Part shown: one piece after another, positions 1 through 7,406 of the stretch
Layout of the letters: every line of letters starts with the position of its first letter
Numbering within the stretch: position 1 is the stretch's first letter
The notes under the pieces: model-generated
Database searches by the model: none
What the model saw: the letters and a program-made list of their open reading frames with translations, nothing else
Told to the model about the DNA's origin: nothing
Source: a candidate division WWE3 bacterium
GTDB lineage: Bacteria; Patescibacteriota; WWE3; UBA101185; UBA10185
DNA: 15,405 bases
Assembly (NCBI GenBank): GCA_020427865.1
Contig: JAGQNX010000030.1
Span: forward strand, 1 to 15,405
Reading direction: 5' to 3'
Made by a program: the position numbers and the translations under genes

Positions 1-1
1 T

Positions 2-472
2 AAGGGTGGGGCTTCAGAATCTTTAGGTTATCATATTAATCAAATTCAAATAGCATTAGGATCAGGGGGGATATGGGGTGTTGGGTTAGGTCAATCACGT
101 CAAAAGCATCAATATTTACCCGAAGTATCTGCAGATTCTATATTTGCAGTTATAGGTGAGGAAATGGGTTTCATAGGCACAGTGTTAGTAATTTTACTGT
201 TTGTACTTTTTATGTATAAAGGGTATAAAATTGCATTGGAACAGTCTGATGTTTTTTTACAAACACTAGCTGTAGGCTTAACAACATGGGTTGTAATTCA
301 TTTTTTAGTAAATATTGGTGCTGTGGTAGGTTTAATTCCCCTAACAGGGGTTCCTTTACCATTTATTTCATATGGGGGTTCCTCCGTAATTTTTATATTA
401 ATGGGCATGGGTTTATTAGCAAACATCTCCATGGAGGATTCACAGAAAAGAAAGTTTAAACAAAGAAGATGA
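2..472 (+). CDS. ftsW: FtsW, septal peptidoglycan glycosyltransferase (SEDS family), C-terminal part
   Basis: The reading frame is open from the first full codon of the window, so the gene is cut at its 5' end; the ATG at 164 is internal. FtsW is the membrane SEDS polymerase that links lipid II into septal peptidoglycan together with a class B penicillin-binding protein. The visible 156 residues begin in the extracytoplasmic loop typical of FtsW (GASESLGYHINQIQIALGSG, then GLGQSRQKHQYLPEVSADS). This contains the conserved Asp of the S-D-x-I-F motif, the family's catalytic residue, followed by GEEMGFIG. The late signature PLTGVPLPFISYGGSS and a last membrane helix follow, with a short basic tail. 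The tail (NISMEDSQKRKFKQRR) overlaps murG by 4 bases (ATGA). It is called FtsW rather than RodA from the ADSIFAVIGEEMG loop and from the neighbouring murG-ftsQ-ftsA-ftsZ. Confidence 0.93.
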   Translation, partial: KGGASESLGYHINQIQIALGSGGIWGVGLGQSRQKHQYLPEVSADSIFAVIGEEMGFIGTVLVILLFVLFMYKGYKIALEQSDVFLQTLAVGLTTWVVIHFLVNIGAVVGLIPLTGVPLPFISYGGSSVIFILMGMGLLANISMEDSQKRKFKQRR

Positions 473-1569
473 AAATAGTTATAACCGGAGGTCATCATAC
501 CTCTGCACTACCTGTAATAAAAAAGTTAAAAGAACTTGATCCTGATATTAAGATTCTTTGGTATGGGCACAAATATACGTTATTAGGGGATACTAATGTA
601 TCTTTAGAATATAAAGATATATTAGATTTACACATCCCCTTTTTTGAACTACACGCAGGTAAATTTTATAAAACATATAATTTAAAGAGATTACTTAAAA
701 TACCATATGGATTTGTACAAGCATTGCAGCTTCTACTAAAACATAAACCTGATGTAATCTTATCCTTTGGAGGATACCTTGCAGTGCCTGTTGTGATCAT
801 AGGTTATCTATTAAAAATACCAAGTTTAACACATGAACAAACCCTTGTAGTTGGTTGGGCTAATTCTGTTATTGCACGTTTTGTCGATAAAATACTTATA
901 AGTTGGGAAGACTCACTTAACTATTTCCCAAAACACAAAACCTTACTTAGCGGTCTACCTATGAGAGAAGAATTATTTAGTATAGTTACGGATAGGTTTA
1001 AAGTAAATCAAAAACTACCAACACTATATGTAACTGCAGGGAAAACAGGTTCCCTAATTATTAACGAAGCAATAAAACAAAACCTACAAGAATTATTAGG
1101 CTTTGTTAATATAATTCATCAATGTGGGGACTATTCTAAACTAAATTACTTTGAGATTTTATCTCAAGAATATACGTCCATTAAAGATAAAGTTCCCGGA
1201 AGATATTTTTTAGAGAGGTTTGTAAGTAAGGAAAACGTAGGAGAAGCTTACAATAAATCCGATTATGTGCTGTCAAGAGCAGGCGCACATACAGTATTAG
1301 AAAGACTGGTTTTAAATAAACCTGGCATAATTGTTCCCATACCGTGGGTATCACATAATGAACAAAACATTAATGCTCAATATCTAAAAAAATTTACTAC
1401 TTGTGAAATTTTACAAGAGTCAGAATTAAATTCCGCACTAGTTTCATCGTTAAAAAAAATACAACAAGAGCTTTTAAAATCTAAAAAGTATCCAATATTT
1501 GATTCTTATAAAAAAGATGCTGCAAAAATAATTGCCCATGAAACACTCGAACTCGCAAAAAAAGTCTAA
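469..1569 (+). CDS. murG: MurG, UDP-GlcNAc:lipid I N-acetylglucosaminyltransferase
   Basis: MurG transfers GlcNAc from UDP-GlcNAc to lipid I at the inner face of the membrane to make lipid II, the substrate of FtsW and RodA. The 366-residue protein has the two Rossmann halves of a GT-B enzyme. The N-terminal glycine loop reads ITGGHHTSALPV near residues 5-16, shorter than the usual GGTGGHxxPAL. SFGGY (99-103) and HEQ (122-124) follow. In the C-terminal half, TAGKTGS stands for the usual GGSQGA, then RAGAHTVLE (270-278, with the conserved Glu) and a PIP..SHNEQNINA donor-site segment. Length is normal (about 350-370). The start ATG overlaps the ftsW stop, which implies translational coupling; no clear Shine-Dalgarno is seen. 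Its 3' end overlaps ftsQ by 32 bases. Identity is secure; the altered glycine loop is discussed as a finding. Confidence 0.93.
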   Translation: MKIVITGGHHTSALPVIKKLKELDPDIKILWYGHKYTLLGDTNVSLEYKDILDLHIPFFELHAGKFYKTYNLKRLLKIPYGFVQALQLLLKHKPDVILSFGGYLAVPVVIIGYLLKIPSLTHEQTLVVGWANSVIARFVDKILISWEDSLNYFPKHKTLLSGLPMREELFSIVTDRFKVNQKLPTLYVTAGKTGSLIINEAIKQNLQELLGFVNIIHQCGDYSKLNYFEILSQEYTSIKDKVPGRYFLERFVSKENVGEAYNKSDYVLSRAGAHTVLERLVLNKPGIIVPIPWVSHNEQNINAQYLKKFTTCEILQESELNSALVSSLKKIQQELLKSKKYPIFDSYKKDAAKIIAHETLELAKKV

Positions 1570-2275
1570 TACTCTTTCACTGCGTTTTACATTATTAATT
1601 CTCTTCTTAGCATGTATATTTTGTACCGCTTTTTATGTTTTATTTTATTCACCTGTTTTTTTTGTTAAAACAATAAATGTTTTTGGGACAGGACAGTATT
1701 CTAATAAAGAAGATATAAGAACAATTGCACTGGGTGCTACTAATAATATAAAAAGCTTTGAACTTTCAAAAGAAAATTTAAAAATACTGATTTTAAAAAA
1801 TTTTAAAGGCATCAAAGACGCAAGAGTTACCATAGAGTACCCACATACTTTAAATATAGTTATAGAAGAGCGAAAACCTAAATTTCTACTCTCAACATCA
1901 GACACTAATTATGTTGTAGACACTTCAGGCTTAATATTTGGTGAAGTACAACAAAAAGATTTTGAATTACCACGTATTATTTATAATGATAAAGTAGGCA
2001 TAGGCATACTTTTAGAGCCTAACACTCTAAATACCTATTTAGAGCTAATAGCACAATCTAAAGACTTTGACATACAGATTAATGATATAAAGCTGTATGA
2101 AAACTATATAACCGCAAATTTAAATACAGGCGAAGAGATTTTTATGTCAAGCACACAACCTATTGCAGAAAGTCTTGCAAAGCTAAAACAAGTGTATACC
2201 GAGCTTAAAGATAGTAAAAATGATACTAGAACTATTGATCTTAGATATGATAAAGTAGTAGTGACTTACAGGTAG
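1538..2275 (+). CDS. ftsQ: FtsQ/DivIB, divisome membrane protein
   Basis: FtsQ is a bitopic membrane protein that in well-studied bacteria scaffolds FtsB/FtsL and thereby the FtsW-PBP complex. The 245-residue protein has a short basic, polar cytoplasmic N-terminus, one membrane helix at about residues 16-38, then a POTRA-type domain (FFVKTINVFG... through VTIEYPHTLNIVIEERKPK) and a beta-rich FtsQ domain starting around YVVDTSGLIF. The hallmark 'I.V.G' opening of POTRA and 'P.TL.I.I.ER.P' close to its end are both visible. I chose ATG 1538; an in-frame TTG lies two codons upstream at 1532. The start lies inside murG, so the two genes overlap by 32 bases in different frames. Sequence conservation of this family is low, so position between murG and ftsA supports the call. 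No separate promoter is evident. Confidence 0.88.
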   Translation: MKHSNSQKKSNTLSLRFTLLILFLACIFCTAFYVLFYSPVFFVKTINVFGTGQYSNKEDIRTIALGATNNIKSFELSKENLKILILKNFKGIKDARVTIEYPHTLNIVIEERKPKFLLSTSDTNYVVDTSGLIFGEVQQKDFELPRIIYNDKVGIGILLEPNTLNTYLELIAQSKDFDIQINDIKLYENYITANLNTGEEIFMSSTQPIAESLAKLKQVYTELKDSKNDTRTIDLRYDKVVVTYR

Positions 2276-2302
2276 TTACTCTACTAACGAGTTATTTATT
2301 TT

Positions 2303-3559
2303 ATGGCAAAAGAAAGAATAATCACAGGTATAGACGTTGGTTCTACTAAAGTTAGTACCATTATTGTCTCCGTAACAGAAACAAAATCTTCTGTGATTGG
2401 TGTATCGGGTAATGTGGAATCTCGAGGAATTAACAAAGGCAATATTGTTGATATAGATGATGCGGTTGAATCTATTTCAAGTAGTTTAGAACGTGCTGAA
2501 AGAATGGCTGGAGTCTCTGTTTCTTCTGCATTTGTTACTGTAAATGGTAGCAATATTAGAACTCTTAATTCACACGGTGTAGTGGCTGTATCACAACAAG
2601 CAGGTGCAGAAATAACCCAAGACGATATAGCACGCGTAACAGAAGCAGCTAGAGCAGTGACACTACCCACAAACCGTGAAATTATACATGTCATCCCAAG
2701 AGATTTTATTGTTGATGGACAGGAGGGTATAAAAGATCCTGTTGGTATGGCAGGTATAAGACTAGAAGTAGAAACTAATATTATTCATCATTCATCAACA
2801 TCTATTCGAAATTTAGTAAAATGTATTAGCCAGGTTGGTGTAGAAGTAGAAGATTTAATCTATACAGGATTAGCTTCTGCAGAGTCAGTGTTAACAAACA
2901 CCGAAAAAGAACTAGGATCTGTACTTATAGACATAGGAGGTGGAACCACCTCAATTATAGCTTTCACAGAAGGAAGTCCTGTTTATGCTTCAACACTTCC
3001 AATTGGTGGAAAATATATTACCAGTGATTTAGCTATAGGATTACGAGCACGATTAGAAGATGCTGAAAAAATTAAACTGCGCTTAAGTTCCGAACATGAA
3101 TCATTTATGACCTTAAATCCAAAAAATAAAAAGGATGAGCTTAACATAGCAGAATTTGGACTAGAAACAGAATCTATTCCTAAAAATATGTTATATAGAA
3201 TTGTTGAACCCCGGTTAGAAGAGATATTTAGATTAGTACAATTAGATTTGCATAAGGCAGGGCTTTCAACTGAGTTACCTGCAGGGGCTATAATTACAGG
3301 AGGTGCTGCAGCTACAGCAGGTATCGAGCGTATAGCTAAAAATGAACTACGTATGCCCGTAAGAATAGGTAAACCCTATGGTTTAACAGGTCTAATTGAC
3401 GAGATAGAAGGTCCTGCATTTGCAGCAACTGTAGGTGCAATTATTTATGGGAAAAATAAAATGGAATCTATGGGGGGATCCTTTTTTGATTTACCAAGCT
3501 CTGCAAAAAGTGGATTCCTAGGACAAATACTTACCCGTATTAAAAAGTTTCTGCCATAA
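2303..3559 (+). CDS. ftsA: FtsA, actin-like membrane tether of FtsZ
   Basis: FtsA is an actin-fold ATPase that anchors FtsZ filaments to the membrane and recruits later division proteins. The 418 residues are of normal length. Phosphate-1 motif: GIDVGSTKV near residue 10. The SHS2 (1C) insertion carries HVIPRDFIVDGQEGIKDPVG and GMAGIRLEVE. Phosphate-2: VLIDIGGGTTS. The adenosine motif is GAIITGGAAAT. The protein ends in an amphipathic helix (SGFLGQILTRIKKFLP), the membrane-targeting sequence. The start ATG lies 27 bases after ftsQ; no Shine-Dalgarno is visible there. Together with ftsZ downstream this is the canonical order. A 96-base gap follows, with a probable promoter for ftsZ. Confidence 0.96.
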   Translation: MAKERIITGIDVGSTKVSTIIVSVTETKSSVIGVSGNVESRGINKGNIVDIDDAVESISSSLERAERMAGVSVSSAFVTVNGSNIRTLNSHGVVAVSQQAGAEITQDDIARVTEAARAVTLPTNREIIHVIPRDFIVDGQEGIKDPVGMAGIRLEVETNIIHHSSTSIRNLVKCISQVGVEVEDLIYTGLASAESVLTNTEKELGSVLIDIGGGTTSIIAFTEGSPVYASTLPIGGKYITSDLAIGLRARLEDAEKIKLRLSSEHESFMTLNPKNKKDELNIAEFGLETESIPKNMLYRIVEPRLEEIFRLVQLDLHKAGLSTELPAGAIITGGAAATAGIERIAKNELRMPVRIGKPYGLTGLIDEIEGPAFAATVGAIIYGKNKMESMGGSFFDLPSSAKSGFLGQILTRIKKFLP

Positions 3560-3624
3560 GAAAGATTAAAAAGTACATTGTATACATAACAATAAGCGCA
3601 AGAGTTTATTATATAAGTTATTTA

Positions 3625-3633
3625 TGCTAATAT
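3625..3633 (+). promoter_or_regulatory. probable extended -10 promoter element for ftsZ
   Basis: TGcTAATAT matches the extended -10 pattern (TG, one base, then a TATAAT-like hexamer) in the 96-base ftsA-ftsZ gap. TTTATT at 3605-3610 sits 17 bases upstream as a weak -35. Transcription would start around 3640, leaving a leader of about 15 bases without a Shine-Dalgarno before the ATG at 3656. A separate ftsZ promoter is common in other bacteria. The assignment rests on motif appearance only. Confidence 0.4.
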
Positions 3634-3655
3634 TACTGCACTTAAATTTAAAGCT

Positions 3656-4822
3656 ATGTTTGTAAAACCAGAAATAGAAAGATTCGCAAAAATTAGAGTT
3701 GTAGGCATCGGTGGTGCCGGCTGCAACATAATAAATACAATGATTGAATCCCAACAAATTAACGGGGTAGAGTTCATTGCTATAAATACAGATGCACAAG
3801 ATTTATCCATTAGTAAAGCTGTAGTTAAGATTCCTATAGGGCAAGCTTTAACTAATGGTCTAGGTGCTGGCTCAGATCCTACAATTGGTAGAGACTCTGC
3901 ACAAGAATCCATTGAACAAATTAAATCAAATCTCGAAGGTTCTGATATGGTATTTATTGCTGCAGGAATGGGTGGAGGCACGGGTACTGGTGCTGCACCT
4001 GTAGTAGCCGCAGTAGCTAAAGAACTTGGAGCACTAACTATAGCTACCGTAACCAAACCTTTTGAATTTGAAGGCGCGCACAGAATGGAAAACGCAGAAA
4101 GAGGTATAGAACAACTTAAATCAGAGGTTGATGCCTTGATTACAATACCAAACCAGAAATTACTTGATATCGCAGATGAAGAAATGTCAGTTATTGAAGC
4201 ATTTAAAGTTTCGGATAGTGTGTTAACACAGGGTGTGCAAGGTATTTCAGATTTAATTGTTGTACCTGGGCTCATAAACGTCGACTTTGCTGATGTTCGC
4301 AGCATTATGAAAGATGCAGGCTCAGCTTTAATGGGTATTGGAATTGGTACAGGACCTGAACGCGCAGTAACTGCAGCAAAAGCTGCGATTTCATCACCAT
4401 TATTAGAAGTATCTATAGATGGTGCAACAGGTATTTTAATAAATATTACAGGTGGTATGGATCTAAGCCTACAAGAAATTAACCATGCTGCAAAAATCAT
4501 TACAGAAAATGCAAGCACCGATGCAAATGTTATTTTTGGCGCACATATAGATCAAAACGTTTCAGAACAAATCAAGATTACAGTTATTGCAACTGGATTT
4601 GATACGGGTCTGGGCTCTCATATGAGCTTTAGACAAGACTATGGAGTTTCTCAGTCAACTGTGTCAGTACAATCACCTGTAAAGCATGTAGAAACTCCCG
4701 AACCTGTGACAGTAACACCTACAAAAAAAGAAGAAGTAACGCCTGACTTTGATGAAGTAGATGACAATTATTCAGATGATAGCAAATACGACATCCCAGC
4801 TTTTTTGCGTGGTAGAAAATAA
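3656..4822 (+). CDS. ftsZ: FtsZ, tubulin-like cell division GTPase
   Basis: FtsZ polymerises with GTP into the Z ring and organises septal wall synthesis. The 388-residue protein has an N-terminal GTPase domain beginning IRVVGIGGAGCNIIN (about 13-27), the tubulin signature GGGTGTG at 106-112, and the T7 synergy loop with NVDFADVRSIM, whose acidic residues complete the active site of the adjacent subunit. A variable acidic linker follows (VETPEPVTVTPTKKEE...), then the conserved C-terminal peptide DIPAFLRGRK, which binds FtsA and other tethers. Length and order of domains are normal, with a fairly short linker. The FtsA tail helix and this FtsZ tail peptide, encoded side by side, indicate a conventional FtsA-tethered Z ring. 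A long antisense open frame over 3622-4518 is a shadow. Confidence 0.97.
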   Translation: MFVKPEIERFAKIRVVGIGGAGCNIINTMIESQQINGVEFIAINTDAQDLSISKAVVKIPIGQALTNGLGAGSDPTIGRDSAQESIEQIKSNLEGSDMVFIAAGMGGGTGTGAAPVVAAVAKELGALTIATVTKPFEFEGAHRMENAERGIEQLKSEVDALITIPNQKLLDIADEEMSVIEAFKVSDSVLTQGVQGISDLIVVPGLINVDFADVRSIMKDAGSALMGIGIGTGPERAVTAAKAAISSPLLEVSIDGATGILINITGGMDLSLQEINHAAKIITENASTDANVIFGAHIDQNVSEQIKITVIATGFDTGLGSHMSFRQDYGVSQSTVSVQSPVKHVETPEPVTVTPTKKEEVTPDFDEVDDNYSDDSKYDIPAFLRGRK

Positions 4823-4835
4823 AATTTACTCATAA

Positions 4836-4887
4836 ACTTACTTAAGATTCCTGCAACAATCTATAAGGGAATAAACCCGAAGTAAGT
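4836..4887 (+). other. possible structured RNA (three-way junction) between ftsZ and nrdJ
   Basis: An 8-base inverted repeat, ACTTACTT at 4836-4843 and AAGTAAGT at 4880-4887, encloses two smaller ones: AGATT (4845-4849) with AATCT (4858-4862), and GGG (4867-4869) with CCC (4876-4878). Folded together they give a closed three-way junction with junction strands of 1, 4 and 1 bases. The inner stems are short and the DNA is AT-rich, so chance is a real alternative. It could be the ftsZ 3' untranslated region, a leader element of nrdJ, or nothing. No known riboswitch consensus was recognised. Confidence 0.3.
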
Positions 4888-4889
4888 GC

Positions 4890-4916
4890 AAAATTTACAT
4901 CTTGTACAAATTTTTT
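4890..4916 (+). terminator. possible weak terminator after ftsZ
   Basis: An A/T-rich inverted repeat runs directly into six T residues (4911-4916). The core is TACA (4896-4899) pairing with TGTA (4903-4906) round a three-base loop. It extends with a bulge at 4907 and one mismatch through AAAATT pairing with AAATTT. The stem lacks the G/C content of a strong intrinsic terminator, unlike the one after nrdJ. It lies about 70 bases past the ftsZ stop, immediately 3' of the three-way junction, so the two might act together. Confidence 0.35.
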
Positions 4917-4931
4917 AGGTGTGTTTATATA
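4902..4931 (+). promoter_or_regulatory. possible nrdJ promoter
   Basis: TTGTAC at 4902-4907 and TATATA at 4926-4931 are 18 bases apart and form a weak -35/-10 pair. Transcription would start near 4938 and give a leader of about 78 bases carrying two hairpins. The -35 overlaps the putative ftsZ terminator, so both calls are tentative and they compete with each other. Confidence 0.25.
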
Positions 4932-4944
4932 GAAAAGCAAGTAA

Positions 4945-5000
4945 AAAATTCTCAAGAATTTTGCGTGTCTGCATTACGGGCAGTTAGTGTTGCTACGTAA
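4945..5000 (+). promoter_or_regulatory. two hairpins in the nrdJ leader
   Basis: The first hairpin is AAAATTC (4945-4951) pairing perfectly with GAATTTT (4956-4962) round the tetraloop TCAA. The second has TTACG (4974-4978) pairing with CGTAA (4996-5000), then an internal bulge, then GCAG (4980-4983) with TTGC (4990-4993, one G-U pair) and a six-base loop. The second ends 15 bases before the nrdJ start codon, close enough to affect ribosome access. No Shine-Dalgarno sequence is present between it and the ATG. Function is inferred from position only. Confidence 0.3.
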
Positions 5001-5015
5001 AAGTTCTTCCTGTTC

Positions 5016-7286
5016 ATGAGTAATAATACAAAACAAAAAACTTCCACGATTACCACGATAATTAAAAGAAATGGAGATAGTGTCGCCTTTGACCTCGCTA
5101 AAATCTCAAAAGCTGCACAAAAGGCATTAATAGCTGCAGAAGAAGGAGACTCAAATACTCCACAACTAATAGCAAACACCGTACTTAAAGAACTAGAAAT
5201 ACTAAGTAATCAGACAGAAAATTACATTCCTAATGTTGAAGAAATTCAAGACCTAGTAGAAAAAGCACTTATGCTTGAAGGTTATACAAAAGCTTCAAAG
5301 AGCTATATTTTGTTCCGCCAAAAAAGAGCAGAATCTCGTGTGGATGATGAAACTATTTCAAGTACATCTAAGGAATCTATTAACGAAAGCAAACCCTATT
5401 TTAAAAATGCTCTTAGCGAATTTGTATATTACAGAACATATGCTCGTTGGCGCGAAGATCTAAATAGGAGAGAAACTTGGGTAGAAACTATTCAACGATT
5501 TATGGACTTCATGAAAGAAAATGTAGGAGATAAGCTTACAGCTGAAGAGTACAAAAACTTACATGAATCTATATTAAATCAGGAAGTTGTTCCATCGATG
5601 AGATTGGTATGGTCCGCTGGAAAAGCAGCACGCTCCACAAATGTTGCTGCATATAACTGTTCGTTTATTGCCCCAAGTAAACTTCAAGATTTTGGAGAAA
5701 TAATGTACATACTTATGTGTGGTACAGGTGTTGGTTTTTCCGTAGAAGGCGCAACTGTAGCTGAATTACCCGAGATTAAAATGCAAACTGGAAAAATTTT
5801 AGCAACACATGTAGTTGAGGATAGTAAAGAGGGTTGGGCAGATGCCTTTGTTTACGGCTTAAATGCTTGGTTTGAAGGTAATAACTTAGAATTTGATTAT
5901 TCTAAAGTAAGACCAAAAGGTGCACGCTTAGCCACAATGGGAGGTAGAGCTTCAGGGCCAGATCCACTTATAGAATTAATGAACTTCTCAAGAGCATTAA
6001 TATTAAAGAGGCAAGGTTCTAGGCTTACTTCAATGGATGTACACGATATAGTATGTAAAATAGGTGAAATAGTAGTAGCAGGTGGCGTTAGAAGAAGTGC
6101 ATTAATTTCCCTATCCGACTTAAACGATAGTGAGATGCGTAATGCTAAAGAAGGCCAATTTTGGAATACCGCACCACATCGAAGTATGTCTAACAATTCT
6201 GCTATTTACACTTCTAAGCCTGAAGCAGCAGAGTTTATGGAAGAATGGGTAGCTTTAGCTAAAAGCGGCACGGGCGAACGAGGCATATTTAACAGAGGTG
6301 GTCTGGCACACCAATTACCTGAACGTCGCTGGGAAACATTTAAGGATCATGTTAAAGGTTGTGGAACAAATCCATGCGGTGAAATTATCTTACGCTCAAA
6401 ACAATTTTGTAATTTAACAAGCATTGTTGTAAGACCTACAGACACTATGGAATCTTTAAAGGAAAAGATTAAACAGGCAACAATACTGGGCACCTATCAA
6501 GCTTCCCTAACTAAATTTCCTTACATCGAAAAAACTTGGAGAGAAAACTGCGAAGAAGAGGCTCTACTAGGTGTATCTTTAACAGGTTATTGGGACAATA
6601 GTTTAATTCGTAAAGCATCTACACTTAAGCAGTTACGAAATATTTCTATACGCACAAACAAGGAATATGCTAAGCGTTTAGGAATTAATCAATCCACATG
6701 TGTTACATGTATAAAACCATCAGGTAACTCTTCTCAACTACTTGATACAGCATCTGGAATGCACCCAAGACATGCACACTACTACATTAGACGTGTACGT
6801 ATTAATGCAACAGATCCGTTGTTCAAAATGCTTAAAGACCAAGGAGTTCCATTTAACCCAGAAGTAGGACAAGAAATAGGAACAGCTGTTACCTATGTGT
6901 TAGACTTTCCAGTTAAAGCTCCAGAAGATGCTATTGTAAAAAATGATATAGGAGCAATTGAACTATTAGACCATTGGAAAAATCTAAAAACCAACTTTAC
7001 AGAACATAATCCGTCAGCAACTATTTCTGTAGCAGATAATGAATGGATCGATGTGGCTAAATGGGTATATGATAATTGGGAAGTTGTGGGAGGACTTACA
7101 TTTTTACCTAAGTCAGAGCATGTTTATCGACTTGCACCTTATGAGGAATGTGATAAAGCTACATATGATGCATTAACAAAGAGATTAGAGAATGTGGATT
7201 TCACTAAACTTGTGGTATATGAACGTCAAGACCAAACCACAGGTTCTAAGGAATTTGCATGCGTAGGGGGCGGTTGCGAGATATAA
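5016..7286 (+). CDS. nrdJ: adenosylcobalamin-dependent (class II) ribonucleoside-triphosphate reductase
   Basis: This enzyme reduces ribonucleotides to deoxyribonucleotides using a thiyl radical made from adenosylcobalamin, so it needs no oxygen and no activase. Residues about 11-100 are an ATP-cone (IIKRNGDSVAFDLAKISKAA) for overall allosteric control. The catalytic barrel starts near YYRTYARW (138-145), very like the monomeric Lactobacillus leichmannii enzyme. Radical and redox cysteines are visible: C215 in AAYNCSF, C454 in NPCGEI (thiyl site, with N452 and E456) and C465 in FCNL, the last two separated by 11 residues as in C408/C419. The tail CVGGGCEI holds C749 and C754, the shuttle pair re-reduced by thioredoxin. 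The core is roughly 90 residues shorter than in L. leichmannii. A strong terminator follows, so it is probably monocistronic or the end of the ftsZ unit. No Shine-Dalgarno is seen. Confidence 0.95.
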   Translation: MSNNTKQKTSTITTIIKRNGDSVAFDLAKISKAAQKALIAAEEGDSNTPQLIANTVLKELEILSNQTENYIPNVEEIQDLVEKALMLEGYTKASKSYILFRQKRAESRVDDETISSTSKESINESKPYFKNALSEFVYYRTYARWREDLNRRETWVETIQRFMDFMKENVGDKLTAEEYKNLHESILNQEVVPSMRLVWSAGKAARSTNVAAYNCSFIAPSKLQDFGEIMYILMCGTGVGFSVEGATVAELPEIKMQTGKILATHVVEDSKEGWADAFVYGLNAWFEGNNLEFDYSKVRPKGARLATMGGRASGPDPLIELMNFSRALILKRQGSRLTSMDVHDIVCKIGEIVVAGGVRRSALISLSDLNDSEMRNAKEGQFWNTAPHRSMSNNSAIYTSKPEAAEFMEEWVALAKSGTGERGIFNRGGLAHQLPERRWETFKDHVKGCGTNPCGEIILRSKQFCNLTSIVVRPTDTMESLKEKIKQATILGTYQASLTKFPYIEKTWRENCEEEALLGVSLTGYWDNSLIRKASTLKQLRNISIRTNKEYAKRLGINQSTCVTCIKPSGNSSQLLDTASGMHPRHAHYYIRRVRINATDPLFKMLKDQGVPFNPEVGQEIGTAVTYVLDFPVKAPEDAIVKNDIGAIELLDHWKNLKTNFTEHNPSATISVADNEWIDVAKWVYDNWEVVGGLTFLPKSEHVYRLAPYEECDKATYDALTKRLENVDFTKLVVYERQDQTTGSKEFACVGGGCEI

Positions 7287-7308
7287 ATTAGTTTAAACTA
7301 CAAAAACG

Positions 7309-7338
7309 AAAGGTGCTTGTTTTACGAGCACCTTTTTT
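7309..7338 (+). terminator. strong intrinsic terminator after nrdJ
   Basis: AGGTGCT (7311-7317) pairs with AGCACCT (7327-7333). The stem extends inward through T-G, G-C and T-A pairs to a TTT loop at 7321-7323, and outward through A-T pairs. It runs into six T residues (7333-7338) and further T-rich sequence. It lies 22 bases after the nrdJ stop and separates nrdJ from ileS. Confidence 0.93.
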
Positions 7339-7388
7339 GTTTTAAGAGATTACAAAACCGTCATTACTAGAATGGTAAAGCATGCATG

Positions 7389-7400
7389 TGGTAATATACT
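7389..7400 (+). promoter_or_regulatory. probable promoter abutting ileS (leaderless)
   Basis: TGgTAATAT (7389-7397) is an extended -10 pattern, and overlapping it TATACT (7395-7400) ends exactly six bases before the ileS ATG. Start of transcription at or within a few bases of 7407 would give a leaderless or nearly leaderless mRNA. No Shine-Dalgarno is present. The strong terminator just upstream means ileS needs its own promoter. Confidence 0.55.
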
Positions 7401-7406
7401 CATATC

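Noticed and set aside
164..472. ATG at 164 as the start of a small membrane protein
   Set aside because: The same frame is open and FtsW-like back to base 2, so this ATG is an internal methionine of FtsW.
3579..3586. TGTATACA palindrome as an operator upstream of ftsZ
   Set aside because: An eight-base palindrome in AT-rich DNA is readily expected by chance, and no second copy was noticed near other promoters in the window.
3622..4518. 298-residue antisense open frame over ftsZ
   Set aside because: Its composition mirrors the codon pattern of ftsZ, it has no recognisable motifs, and ftsZ is certain. It is a shadow frame.
4823..5015. Cobalamin riboswitch or NrdR boxes upstream of nrdJ
   Set aside because: Expected before a B12-dependent reductase, but the B12 box (GCCACTG-like) and the usual long conserved core are not present; only short fragments such as AGGGAA occur. 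No pair of ACAC-type NrdR boxes is visible.
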